This document shows positions 1 through 8,941 of a DNA stretch of 64,000 nucleotides, piece after piece. The stretch is taken from NCBI GenBank assembly GCA_964458385.1, contig CAYWIS010000005.1:1-64000 (forward strand), written 5' to 3'. The notes beneath the pieces were generated by a model that saw only the letters and a program-made list of their open reading frames with translations, was not told the DNA's origin and searched no databases. This DNA is from JAHWKS01 sp964458385 (GTDB lineage: Bacteria > Planctomycetota > Planctomycetia > Pirellulales > Pirellulaceae). Both the position numbers and the translations under genes were made by a program. Position 1 is the first letter of the stretch; each line of letters opens with the position of its first letter.

Positions 1-1
1 G

Positions 2-1087
2 CTGTTTCCGGACTCCAAAGGTGGATTGCCGGCTGAAGAAATCACTTTGGCGGAAATCCTTAAGACCAAGGGGTACGCCACGGCCTGCATTGGAAAATGG
101 CATTTAGGACACTTGCCGCCGTATTTGCCGACCGAACATGGATTCGATTACTACTTTGGCATTCCTTATTCCAACGATATGGATCGTACCCAAGGAGCCC
201 CTGCGGGGCGGGCGGCTTTCCTGAATCCACGGTCGGAATATTGGAATGTACCACTCTTGCGGAACACCGAAATCATAGAGCGTCCTGCGGATCAGAGCAC
301 CCTGACGCGCCGTTATACCGAGGAAGCCGTACGATTTATCAAGGAGCACCAGAAGAGACCATTTTTCCTTTATCTTCCCCACACCATGCCGCATGTGCCC
401 TTGTTCCGTTCCGACGAGTTCGCGAACAAGAGTCTGCGCGGTTTGTATGGCGATGTTGTTGAGGAGATTGACGCCGGTGTTGGACGCGTGCTGGAGACAC
501 TGCGCGAAACTGGATTAGCCGAAAACACGCTGGTCTTTTTCACGAGCGATAATGGTCCGTGGCTCCCCTATGGCGATCATGGCGGTTCGGCAGGCCTCTT
601 GCGTGATGGAAAGGGAAGCACATGGGAGGGCGGAATGCGAGTTCCAGCGATCGCATGGCGCCCCGGTACGATTCCTGCTGGTCGCGTCGTTACCGACGTG
701 GCAAGTTCGTTGGATTTGTTCGCAACATTCTGTCGTTTGGCGAATATCGAGGTTCCCGCCGATCGCGAGATGGATAGTTACGATCTGAGCGGTGTGCTGC
801 GAGGCGAAGGTTCTAGCGAGCGAAATGGTCGCTTCTTTTACTACCGAGGGCCGACCTTGATGGCAGCGCGACTAGGCCCATGGAAAGTGCATTACCAAAC
901 GCAAAACGGCTACGGGCAACGCGAGGCGGAAATTCACGATCCACCGTTCTTATTTCATTTGGAAATTGATCCCAGCGAACGTCACAATGTCGCAAAGGAT
1001 CATCCAGAGATTCTCCAAGAGGTCGAACGCGTGGTCGCATTGCACCGGTCCACAATGATGGCGGCGCCATCGCAATTGGAGCGCTAG
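2..1087 (+). CDS. Arylsulfatase A-family sulfatase, 5'-truncated by window edge
   Basis: The open frame runs in from the left edge, so the N-terminus is missing and with it the C-x-P/S-x-R site where the formylglycine nucleophile would sit. What remains is typical of S1 sulfatases: GKWHLG, the HTMPHVP segment, and SDNGPW near residue 180, which carries the metal-binding Asp-Asn pair. Family members hydrolyse sulfate esters, often on algal polysaccharides, and usually act outside the cytoplasm. Planctomycetes carry many paralogues. The substrate cannot be read from the sequence. The C-terminus looks complete (stop at 1085-1087). Family assignment is firm, specificity unknown. Confidence 0.9.
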   Translation: MFPDSKGGLPAEEITLAEILKTKGYATACIGKWHLGHLPPYLPTEHGFDYYFGIPYSNDMDRTQGAPAGRAAFLNPRSEYWNVPLLRNTEIIERPADQSTLTRRYTEEAVRFIKEHQKRPFFLYLPHTMPHVPLFRSDEFANKSLRGLYGDVVEEIDAGVGRVLETLRETGLAENTLVFFTSDNGPWLPYGDHGGSAGLLRDGKGSTWEGGMRVPAIAWRPGTIPAGRVVTDVASSLDLFATFCRLANIEVPADREMDSYDLSGVLRGEGSSERNGRFFYYRGPTLMAARLGPWKVHYQTQNGYGQREAEIHDPPFLFHLEIDPSERHNVAKDHPEILQEVERVVALHRSTMMAAPSQLER

Positions 1088-1273
1088 CTCCCACTGTTCG
1101 CCCCTCGGTTAGGCTTTCCCGCGTTTCTCTGCGAGCGCCCGTCGACCGCAAGATCGGCGTTCGCCTTGATTGAATCGCGAGGGCACTTAAAATAAACGGA
1201 TTGTGAGTCGCCGCTTTCCGTCCTCAGAATGTTTGCCTGCTGGCGAGGCGCCTCACCTGTTCGAGTCAAGCGA

Positions 1274-2551
1274 ATGTCGTTTCTACGCAATCTCCCCCAC
1301 CGCGAGTTGTTGTGGTGGATTGTGCCGTTCGCGTTGGCCGCGCTTTGGATCGGCGGATCGACGATCCTCGAAGGCGAGGCGCTTCGTGACGGGTTTGTGA
1401 ATCCTCGCTTGCTTCTGGCCGGCGCTGCGGCCGTGTTCGTCGCTGGCCTATGGTTCGAACAGGAATGGGCGCGGTGGGTCGGGCTGACCCTATTAGCGGT
1501 GGTCATGACGGTTGCTCTCCGGCTCATTTGGCAAGAATTTTCCTTCGGTTGGGTTGCCGCCGTAGCGATTCTTGCCTTCTGTGCTTGGAGGCTCTGGCGT
1601 TTGCCGATTCACAATCCAGCGATCGAAGATGACGAACCGTTCGTCTCCTTAGTGCTGCTACTGCGAGAACCGCAGTACCTGGACGCCCGGATCTTGGCTC
1701 AAATCGCCTCAGCGGCTTGGAGGGCCGACGTCGACGTGATTGACCCTGACACGGGCGTTGATGATCCCACGACAGACGCTGAGCCGGACGCAAGTTTTGC
1801 GGGACAGCCGGCGGTCGGGGGGGCCATGCCGCATTTCTTTTGTTATCATCCGCTGGGATTCTTCTCGGTTCATTGTTTTGACGAGCCCTACTTTGACGAT
1901 CCCGAGGACGTTGCAGCGACGATTCCCGAATTGCGCGCGCAGCAGGCGGTTGCGCAGCATCGCGCCTGGCTCTCGGTCGACTTGTTGCAGTGGCTCGGGG
2001 AGGATGACAACCCAGTCGCGCCATACCGGCTGATCGGCAAATTGCTTGCCGAACTGGCGGATGAAAACTGCCTGGCTGTTCTCGATCCCGATGAAGGGTT
2101 AGTGTTTGTTTACGATCCGGAAACTGAACGGAAATTGCGCAGTGAGAATCCGCTAATGGAGCTGCGGCGGATGTATTATGCGCCGATCGCAGCGGTGGAT
2201 AGCGACGACGCGGAAATGCAGGCGGCCGTTGCCGAAGCGCGGCGGAGATGGCCCGAGTTTGTCGCGGCTTTTGAGCAACGCGATCCCGATAGCGAAGCGC
2301 CCTTTCTGATTAAAGCCCCATTCTCCTATGCGGACTTTACGGAGTTCATGTGGGTACAAGTGACGGGGATCGAAAACCGCTATATCTACGGCACGCTGGG
2401 AAACGAACCGGCGAATATTCCTGACTTGCACGAAGGAAGCCGCGTCCGCGTGTCGGAAGACGACGTGAACGATTGGATGTGCCTTGTCGGGGGCCGACCC
2501 CAAGGCGGCTTTACGCTAAAGGTGCTTGGACGCAACCTGGACGACGAGTAA
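1274..2551 (+). CDS. Membrane protein with C-terminal DUF2314 domain
   Basis: About 425 residues. The first 100 hold three to four hydrophobic segments (IVPFALAALWIGG, LLLAGAAAVFVAGL, LTLLAVVMTVALRLIW), followed by a soluble region. The last ~120 residues resemble DUF2314 (E. coli YegJ-like): an alternating Ala/Glu helix, PFLIKAPF, the FMWVQVTGIE strand and a closing V-x-DWM stretch. DUF2314 has no established activity. The ATG at 1274 is preferred over the upstream alternative start at 1229 because it begins directly before the hydrophobic part. The stop is 4 bp before glnD, so the two are probably co-transcribed. A functional link to glnD is only inferred from spacing. Confidence 0.75.
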   Translation: MSFLRNLPHRELLWWIVPFALAALWIGGSTILEGEALRDGFVNPRLLLAGAAAVFVAGLWFEQEWARWVGLTLLAVVMTVALRLIWQEFSFGWVAAVAILAFCAWRLWRLPIHNPAIEDDEPFVSLVLLLREPQYLDARILAQIASAAWRADVDVIDPDTGVDDPTTDAEPDASFAGQPAVGGAMPHFFCYHPLGFFSVHCFDEPYFDDPEDVAATIPELRAQQAVAQHRAWLSVDLLQWLGEDDNPVAPYRLIGKLLAELADENCLAVLDPDEGLVFVYDPETERKLRSENPLMELRRMYYAPIAAVDSDDAEMQAAVAEARRRWPEFVAAFEQRDPDSEAPFLIKAPFSYADFTEFMWVQVTGIENRYIYGTLGNEPANIPDLHEGSRVRVSEDDVNDWMCLVGGRPQGGFTLKVLGRNLDDE

Positions 2552-2555
2552 TTCA

Positions 2556-5225
2556 ATGGCCCCCCCTGCCTTTCACCCTGCCGTTCTTCATGCACGCGAG
2601 CGTCTTGCCGAGCAGCGCGAGAAGATTCGACGTCAACACAACAGCGGGTCTCCTGGCGTTCAAGTGTGCGCGTTGCTTACAGATTTGCTTGACTCGCTTG
2701 TAACTGACTTGTGGCGAGCGACGCTCGAAGTAACCGGGGAAGACGGCCCCGACGGCATTGGCGAACACGTGGCGCTCGTAGCGCACGGCGGGTATGGCCG
2801 CCGCGATGTAGCGCCTTACTCCGACGTTGACCTGATGTTGCTTCATCCGCCAGGGGTTGAAGCTCGCATCGAGCCGCTGGCCCGGCGACTGATCATGCAT
2901 GTTGGCGATGCGGGCCTGACGTTGGGCTTTAGCGTTCGCACTCCAAGACACGCGTGCCGATTGGCGGGTGATGACGCTACGGTTTTGACATCCCTTGGGG
3001 AACACCGGTACATCGCAGGCGACTTAGGATTATACAACCGCTTTGTCGCCCGATTGGAGCGGCAAGTTCGACGACGTGTGGGGTCGCTACTGGCGGCCAT
3101 TGAAGCCTCGCGGGCGGACGAACGCCGCCAATACGGCGAGTCGGTGTACATGCTTACGCCCAATATTAAGCGGTCACGCGGCGGCCTGCGCGACATCCAG
3201 TTCGTGCGTTGGATCGGCTTTGTGCGGTGGGGGCAGGCCAGTTTGAGTGGACTCCGACGAGCGGGAGCGCTGTCGGAGGAGGATTATCGCACGTTACGCG
3301 ATGCGCGAGAGTTTCTTCTGCGTCTGCGTAATGAATTGCATTTCCGTGCCGGTAAGGCTCACGACGTGCTTGACCGTGCCGAACAAGTCCGCCTGGCCAC
3401 CGATTACGGCTATCAGGGATTTCAGGGCGTGTTGCCTGTCGAGCAATTCATGCGCGAGTATTTTCGGCAAACGAGCGAGGTCTGGCACGTAGCCTCGCAT
3501 TTTCTCGAATCGGCGCGACCTCGGCCTGCGGCAACGCGGGTGTTGGCGCCGCTCATGTCGCATCGCATGGACGGGGATTTTCTCGTGGGGCCGATCCACA
3601 TCAGCGCAACGCGACGAGGATTGGAGAAGCTGCGTGGCGACGTCACGGAAGTATTGCGGTTGATGGATCTTGCCAACATGGCCGACAAACGCATCGATCA
3701 TAACACGTGGAAAATCATCCGCGCAGCGATGATCGATCGCCGCTTGGCCGATTTGCCAACGGAGGCGGCACGACGTTTTGTTTCGCTACTGGCCCAGCGG
3801 TCGCAATTACCCGATCTGTTGCGGCGACTTCACGAAGTGCGATTGTTGGAACAAATCATTCCCGGCATGGACCATGCCCGCGGACTTCTTCAATTCAATG
3901 AGTTCCACAAGTACACCGTCGACGAACATTGTCTTCGCGCTGTTCAGTGTGCGACGGAGTTTCATCACGACAGCGGCCCCTTGGGGGAGGCATATCGGTC
4001 TATCAAGCAAAAGCATTTGCTCCATTTGGCCTTGCTGGTGCACGACTTGGGCAAAGGATTCGAGGAGGATCACAGTGAGGTCGGACAGCGTTTGGCCGAA
4101 GCCGCAGCGCAGCGATTGCAATTGACGGAGCGGGAAACAGAGATTGTGAAATTTCTGGTTTACAAGCATCTGTTCATGTCGCACTTAGCGTTTCGCCGCA
4201 ATATTGATGACCCGGCTATTCCACTCCAGTTGGCCGTCGAGTGCGGATCACCCAACCTTTTGAAGATGTTATACGTGTTGACCTGTGCCGACCTAGCCGC
4301 CGTCGGACCAGGAACGCTTAATCATTGGAAGCTGCAATTGCTCACGGAACTTTATCGGCGGGCGCTGGTGCATGTGGCTGGCGATACCCCCGGCCCCGGT
4401 TCGCGTGAATGGCTGGATCGCCGCCGTAGTGAGGTGCGTCGCCTTGCGGCTCGATTTGCAGATTCCGCCGAAAGCGCGGAATGGTGGGACCGGCAAATTG
4501 CCGCATTACCGCCCAGTTATCTCAATTCTGGTTCGGCCGAGATTGTGCTTGAAGAACTCAACCGCCTGCGAACGCTGCCCCATCACGAAGCGATTGCTCG
4601 CGGGCGCTATCTGCCGGATCTCGACGCCGTGGAGTATACGATTGGCGCGTATGAAGAAATCACGCCGGGCATCTTTCATAAGCTAACCGGAGCGCTAACG
4701 AGCAAAGGACACAATATTCTTTCGGCCGAGATCAATACGCTGGCTGATGGGTTGGTGTTAGATCGCTTTTTCGTCCAAGACCTAGACTATTCGGGGGAGC
4801 CGCCGTCTGAACGCATTGCGGAGGTGTGCCGACGACTGGTTGCGTCGCTCCAGGATCCGTCGGGAAAGCCGCCGACATTCCGCAAAACTTGGACAACGGC
4901 GGCCGAGAAGGCCTCCACTTTCAACCGATTACCAACGCGCGTTCGAATCGACAACGCAACCTCTGAACAGTCGACGATTATCGACGTGTTTGCCCACGAT
5001 TGTACTGGTTTGCTCTATACGATTGGGCGAACGTTGTTTGAGTTGAATCTCTCGGTGAAGTTCGCCAAGATCGGCACCTTCTTGGATCAGGTGGTGGACG
5101 TATTCTATGTGACGGATGTCAACGGGCAGAAAATTGCAGAGGACAGCCGTTTGCAGGAGATTCGAGATCGTCTTCTCGCCGCCGTCGAAGCGCTTGATCC
5201 GTTGGCGAACCCGGCTTCTCAATGA
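2556..5225 (+). CDS. glnD: [Protein-PII] uridylyltransferase / uridylyl-removing enzyme
   Basis: 889 residues, usual length for GlnD, the bifunctional glutamine sensor that adds UMP to PII under nitrogen limitation and removes it under nitrogen excess. Domain order is complete. A nucleotidyltransferase domain has the GGYGRRDVAPYSDVD motif at residues 78-92. The linker helices carry FHKYTVDEH near 457. An HD phosphohydrolase domain has HDLGKG at 496-501. Two ACT domains start near residues 691 and 806. The ATG at 2556 is chosen because the longer frame opens with a TTG inside the preceding gene. The stop abuts the convergent stop of the next gene at 5226 with no intergenic space. No glnB/glnK is visible here; glnA lies 44 kb away. 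Confidence 0.95.
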   Translation: MAPPAFHPAVLHARERLAEQREKIRRQHNSGSPGVQVCALLTDLLDSLVTDLWRATLEVTGEDGPDGIGEHVALVAHGGYGRRDVAPYSDVDLMLLHPPGVEARIEPLARRLIMHVGDAGLTLGFSVRTPRHACRLAGDDATVLTSLGEHRYIAGDLGLYNRFVARLERQVRRRVGSLLAAIEASRADERRQYGESVYMLTPNIKRSRGGLRDIQFVRWIGFVRWGQASLSGLRRAGALSEEDYRTLRDAREFLLRLRNELHFRAGKAHDVLDRAEQVRLATDYGYQGFQGVLPVEQFMREYFRQTSEVWHVASHFLESARPRPAATRVLAPLMSHRMDGDFLVGPIHISATRRGLEKLRGDVTEVLRLMDLANMADKRIDHNTWKIIRAAMIDRRLADLPTEAARRFVSLLAQRSQLPDLLRRLHEVRLLEQIIPGMDHARGLLQFNEFHKYTVDEHCLRAVQCATEFHHDSGPLGEAYRSIKQKHLLHLALLVHDLGKGFEEDHSEVGQRLAEAAAQRLQLTERETEIVKFLVYKHLFMSHLAFRRNIDDPAIPLQLAVECGSPNLLKMLYVLTCADLAAVGPGTLNHWKLQLLTELYRRALVHVAGDTPGPGSREWLDRRRSEVRRLAARFADSAESAEWWDRQIAALPPSYLNSGSAEIVLEELNRLRTLPHHEAIARGRYLPDLDAVEYTIGAYEEITPGIFHKLTGALTSKGHNILSAEINTLADGLVLDRFFVQDLDYSGEPPSERIAEVCRRLVASLQDPSGKPPTFRKTWTTAAEKASTFNRLPTRVRIDNATSEQSTIIDVFAHDCTGLLYTIGRTLFELNLSVKFAKIGTFLDQVVDVFYVTDVNGQKIAEDSRLQEIRDRLLAAVEALDPLANPASQ

Positions 5226-6659
5226 TCAACGTGCAACAGGGCCAAGTTGCAGCATGGCGGTTCGCCATTGCGGTTCGAACTCTTGTAACCCCATTCCTAC
5301 AAATTGCTCGAATCGCGCGATGGGCGGATGCGACGCCATTTCAGGCGCCGCATATTGTTCTAAAGCGTGTCCCGACATACCTTGGCCGCGCAAGAGCAAC
5401 CACCACGCCAGCCCCCAAGAATAGAGATAGTGCCGCTGAGATACATCGGCTTGCGCATGGGTGGCAAGGAATACATCATCCGCCGCGGTAAGCAGCTCGG
5501 CGAGAGGCAAGGGATTGCCTCGTAAATCCGCTTGCAATCTCTGTAAACGGTCGCGATCGGGGGCGTCCAAACGAAGGGTTTCTCCGTCGAGTCGCGCTGT
5601 TTCAAATACCTGGGCTAGTCCTTCGTTTAACCAACGAGGAAACGCATAGGCACGTGCGGGATAAAGATAGTTTTCCACGTAAGCGTGAAAAGCTTCGTGC
5701 CGGAGTCGGGCGAATAGTTGCTGGGAAACCTCCTCAAATCGTGCTTCGTTCCGCCGATCGATCTCGGCCAATTTTCGCATGGTCGCCTGGAATTGGTTTT
5801 CCCACGCAGCGCTGCGCGCCCGGAGTTCTTCGCGAACTTCGTCGCTTGTGAAGCCATTCTGTCGCAGTCGCTCGGCGAGTTCGCGCTGCCGCTGGGGAAA
5901 CTCTCGATGCAAAGCGGCATACTTAGCGCGAACGCGATCGTTGTCGGCGCGGATTTGCTTAAGACGCTCGGCGTAGTGAGCCAGGTCGGCGCCGGCGACA
6001 ATTCGGTTGGCGGCCGGAGAGTAAAAGGCCGGATGATTAATTTCGAGCCGATTTTTGCGGAGGTATTCGCGGTATTGTTCCATCGAACCATAGAGAATGA
6101 TGTTGAGTTGGCCATGCGGTTCGACGCGGGGGGGAAGGGCGTGGCGATAAGCGCGAAAAATCTGTTCAATTCGGACCACTGCCCGACGGGTGATTCCATC
6201 GTCGTTGTCGCTACTGAGGCGAAACCACGGCCCCTGATAGACGTGAAGCCGGCGGCCTTCTTCGATCTGTTCGACAAGCTGCACATTCTTCATCTCGCCC
6301 GCCTCGATCCGTAAACGCGCAATGCGCCGGGCGATTTGGTCAGCCAGTCGTTGCCGCTGGTCAAGGGGAAGTCGTTCTAATGACGCTACTTCACTTGCCG
6401 GCAAGGTGCGCACAACGAAGTACATTTCACCGCCGGCAGGCCGCACCACTTCAATAAACTCAATGGAGTTTTGGTCGGCGGACTGAACATAGCCGCGATA
6501 GGCCCGACCGCTGCGTGTTCGTAATGTTTCCAACGTCCATTCGCCCGATTCCGCAAATGGGCTATTGGGGGCGGGCAGAATCTTCGTTTCGTCCCCACCG
6601 GCAGTGAACGCCAACACGGCGATCCATGACAACCCTAGGAGGACACTTCGTAATGACAT
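5226..6659 (-). CDS. Exported DUF1570-type metallopeptidase-like protein
   Basis: 477 residues with an N-terminal signal peptide (hydrophobic LLGLSWIAVLAF). The central region is rich in Glu/Arg coiled-coil helices. The C-terminal third holds HEAFH at residues 321-325 (HExxH zinc-binding pattern) followed by WLNEGLAQ, whose Glu fits the third metal ligand of gluzincin-type peptidases. This arrangement matches DUF1570 / peptidase-MA-like proteins, which are frequent in planctomycetes and have no defined substrate. It ends tail-to-tail with glnD and probably is monocistronic. Metallopeptidase activity is an inference from the motif pair. Confidence 0.8.
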   Translation of the reverse strand: MSLRSVLLGLSWIAVLAFTAGGDETKILPAPNSPFAESGEWTLETLRTRSGRAYRGYVQSADQNSIEFIEVVRPAGGEMYFVVRTLPASEVASLERLPLDQRQRLADQIARRIARLRIEAGEMKNVQLVEQIEEGRRLHVYQGPWFRLSSDNDDGITRRAVVRIEQIFRAYRHALPPRVEPHGQLNIILYGSMEQYREYLRKNRLEINHPAFYSPAANRIVAGADLAHYAERLKQIRADNDRVRAKYAALHREFPQRQRELAERLRQNGFTSDEVREELRARSAAWENQFQATMRKLAEIDRRNEARFEEVSQQLFARLRHEAFHAYVENYLYPARAYAFPRWLNEGLAQVFETARLDGETLRLDAPDRDRLQRLQADLRGNPLPLAELLTAADDVFLATHAQADVSQRHYLYSWGLAWWLLLRGQGMSGHALEQYAAPEMASHPPIARFEQFVGMGLQEFEPQWRTAMLQLGPVAR

Positions 6660-6802
6660 GGGATGAGGGTAAGTAGTGGGATTCCCAATGAACGCAACGG
6701 GAGGAGCATACGTTCATTCACCATTGCACGATCCCATCCCACGGTCAAGCATGTCGCTTGCCACCGTCACCGTTATTCCCATCGACCAAATGAGCAGACC
6801 AA

Positions 6803-7210
6803 TTATTCCCAGTCCGACGCGGATAGAAGCCGCTTGACGAATCGACAGCCAAGTAGATACGGCTCCTTCGACGTGGGATCGGCGATATGGACACGCACGA
6901 CTTGCGCCAAGAAAAAGGAAAACGGAACGTTCCCCAATGCTATGACCACAAAGGGCAGCGAGGGAGGGGCGGTCGCAAAGAACGAAAACCCGCCGGGTGA
7001 CAAGTCATGGCAGCGCGTGGGCCGAAAGTCGGCTTGTGTCGGTGGTGTCCGACCGTCGCAATAGGCGAGGAGTTGGATGTACTCAAATGGTCGGCGCGCA
7101 GTGCGGCGGCGATTCACATGGGAAGTTACGTTGGGTGTGTCCAGTAAACGGTGCAATGCCTCGAACAGCGCCGCACTTTCTGCCGCCTCTTTCTCCGTAG
7201 CCCCGTGCAT
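6803..7210 (-). CDS. PilZ-domain protein, probable c-di-GMP effector
   Basis: 135 residues. Both halves of the PilZ c-di-GMP signature are present: an Arg-rich RRTARRPF stretch near residue 34 (RxxxR type) and DLSPGG (D/N-x-S-x-x-G) about 38 residues later, followed by alternating hydrophobic strands and a closing LLGCRFV strand. The N-terminal ~30 residues form a short amphipathic helix. It stands alone between DUF1570 and acylphosphatase genes. PilZ proteins bind c-di-GMP and alter motility, polysaccharide export or transcription through partners; the partner is not visible here. Ligand binding is inferred from the motifs. Confidence 0.72.
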   Translation of the reverse strand: MHGATEKEAAESAALFEALHRLLDTPNVTSHVNRRRTARRPFEYIQLLAYCDGRTPPTQADFRPTRCHDLSPGGFSFFATAPPSLPFVVIALGNVPFSFFLAQVVRVHIADPTSKEPYLLGCRFVKRLLSASDWE

Positions 7211-7485
7211 GTGTATAGCCTTTGCGCAAGGAGGGACTCCAGCACTAAAATCTTAGAACATCGCTAAGGTGGGCGAATCGCCGTGAGCAGATTTGCTTGT
7301 GTCCTACCGCCTTGTAATGCGCCTGATGAACGGATCGAAACATTTGGGACGACGGCGCTAGGGCTAGGTTGTCTTGTCGCCATGAAGTCGAAGCCGAACG
7401 AACTCCCAATGAACTCGCAAAACGCTACAATCAGCGGTTGGAGCACATTTTCCGGATCGATTGACGTGTCTTGGGCTTAACCGCT
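7211..7485. other. Intergenic region, no gene recognised
   Basis: About 275 bp between the divergent PilZ and acylphosphatase genes. It should hold both promoters, but no clear -35/-10 pair or operator was identified. A short open stretch on the + strand (about 7330-7464) reads through without a start codon and is not supported as a gene. Confidence 0.5.
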
Positions 7486-7767
7486 ATGTCTTCGACTGCC
7501 GAACGACGAGAAGTACACTATGAAGGACGCGTGCAGGGGGTGGGATTTCGCTATACGACGCGCAATCTGGCGAGGCGATTCAACGTCACAGGCTACGTCA
7601 AGAATTTGCCGGACGGCCGCGTCGAGCTCGTGGTTGAGGGGCCGCCCGACGAAATTGAGGGGCTATTAACGGCTGTCGCCGACGCTATGGGGGACTATAT
7701 CCGATCGGTGCAGGTAGACCGACGAGCCGCTTCAGGCGAATTTCACGATTTTCAGATCCGTTACTGA
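7486..7767 (+). CDS. acyP: Acylphosphatase
   Basis: 93 residues, the standard size. It contains GRVQGVGFR, with the catalytic Arg at the end of the motif, and GYVKNLPDG with the conserved Asn, both diagnostic of the family. The enzyme hydrolyses the carboxyl-phosphate bond of small acyl phosphates in the cytoplasm. The ATG at 7486 gives the usual short N-terminus before the first strand. An in-frame TTG at 7471 would add five residues. The gene overlaps the convergent sugar-binding protein gene by 7 bp at the 3' ends. Confidence 0.93.
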   Translation: MSSTAERREVHYEGRVQGVGFRYTTRNLARRFNVTGYVKNLPDGRVELVVEGPPDEIEGLLTAVADAMGDYIRSVQVDRRAASGEFHDFQIRY

Positions 7768-8822
7768 GAGCCTGCACGGCTTACGTTCGTTTCCGACGAC
7801 GCGTCGGCAACGCCAAGCACCTCCGCCATACGTCGCGCGGCCAAAACGCCGCCCTGGTAGTTATCGGTGGCGACATAGCTCACATAAAGGCTCTCGTCGT
7901 CTAACCCACTATCGAAGATAACGACCGGAATGCCTGCAGCATTGGCTTCCTTGACTACGGGAATCAGCGCCTGGGAATCGAGCGGCGCGAGGCAAATTCC
8001 GTCGACCTTCTTCGTGATGAAGTCCTGCACTAGGCTGATCTGCATGTCGCGGTCGCTTTCCAACTGCGGGCCTTTGTACAGGATCTCCACCCCACCATGT
8101 TCATTGGCGGCTTTCTGCGCGCCGAAATGGACGGACTTCCAGAACTCGTGTGTGGTTCCCTTGGGAATCACCGCCAGGCGGTAGCGAACATTGGTAGGAG
8201 GCGGAGGCGATTCGGTTAGTTGCTCGGGGTAGAGAAGTCGTGCAATCTCAGGATCATCCATGTTTTCGGGAGTCGCAATGTACTCCCCCGTGGAGATTCG
8301 TTTCTCTACTTGTTGTCCTTCCAAGTGAGCCAGCAGCGTGCTGACGGCCTTGTAACCCATGGTCACCGGATCCTGCAGCACGATGCCGTGCATTTCGCGG
8401 TCGCGTAGGGCCTGGACCATCCGCTCGTTAGGATCGAAGCCGATAAACTTAACTTTGCCGGCGATTCCCGCCTCGCCAAGAGCTTCGAGCACACCGTTGG
8501 CGTTAGGCTCACATACGGCGAAGATGCCTTCGATGCTATCTCCGTATTTGATGATAAGTTGTTGTGCTTTATCGAGCGACGACTCGGGGGTGGTTCCGGA
8601 GTATTGATCCGACGAAAGCACATGAATTTGAGGATATTCGCTCTTAAGCGTTGCGAGAAAGCCCTCTTCTCGCTGATGAGTGCTGTCGCTGCCGGGTGCA
8701 TAACGCAAAAGGATGACCCCGGTAGGCTCGGCTCCGGCGTCAGCTCCACCGCCTACACCGCCCGAACTGCAACCAGCGAAAATCCAACAAATCGCGAGCA
8801 GCCGCCCAAGCCAACGGTTCAT
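7761..8822 (-). CDS. Periplasmic sugar-binding lipoprotein with swapped lobe order (apparent circular permutation)
   Basis: 353 residues. A lipoprotein signal peptide with Cys at residue 18 (WIFAGC) is followed by a Gly-rich linker. The body resembles ribose-type substrate-binding proteins of ABC importers (Peripla_BP_4), but in an unusual order. Residues ~33-200 correspond to the part normally in the C-terminal half (VILLRYAPGSDST, FAVCEPNANGVLEAL, KFIGFDPNE, HGIVLQDP). Residues ~212-337 correspond to the normal N-terminus (YRLAVIPKGTTHEFWKSV, KVDGICLAPLDS, GIPVVIFDSGLD, SYVATDN). A Pro-rich linker (ESPPPPTNV) joins them. The reading frame is intact throughout. No permease or ATPase gene is adjacent, so the transporter and sugar are unknown. 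Ends convergently with acylphosphatase. Confidence 0.82.
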   Translation of the reverse strand: MNRWLGRLLAICWIFAGCSSGGVGGGADAGAEPTGVILLRYAPGSDSTHQREEGFLATLKSEYPQIHVLSSDQYSGTTPESSLDKAQQLIIKYGDSIEGIFAVCEPNANGVLEALGEAGIAGKVKFIGFDPNERMVQALRDREMHGIVLQDPVTMGYKAVSTLLAHLEGQQVEKRISTGEYIATPENMDDPEIARLLYPEQLTESPPPPTNVRYRLAVIPKGTTHEFWKSVHFGAQKAANEHGGVEILYKGPQLESDRDMQISLVQDFITKKVDGICLAPLDSQALIPVVKEANAAGIPVVIFDSGLDDESLYVSYVATDNYQGGVLAARRMAEVLGVADASSETNVSRAGSQ

Positions 8823-8941
8823 TGAAGCAACCCCAAATCAAATGGGTATTTGAAAAGGCGTAACTCAAGGGCGCACGAGGGGATCCTCATGCGCGGCCAC
8901 TTGAGAAAAGCACAAACTGCGAAGTCCGCCTCATCTTAACG

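Noticed and set aside
7330..7464. Open stretch upstream of acylphosphatase
   Set aside because: Lacks a start codon and a ribosome-binding site; too short and unsupported to be a gene.
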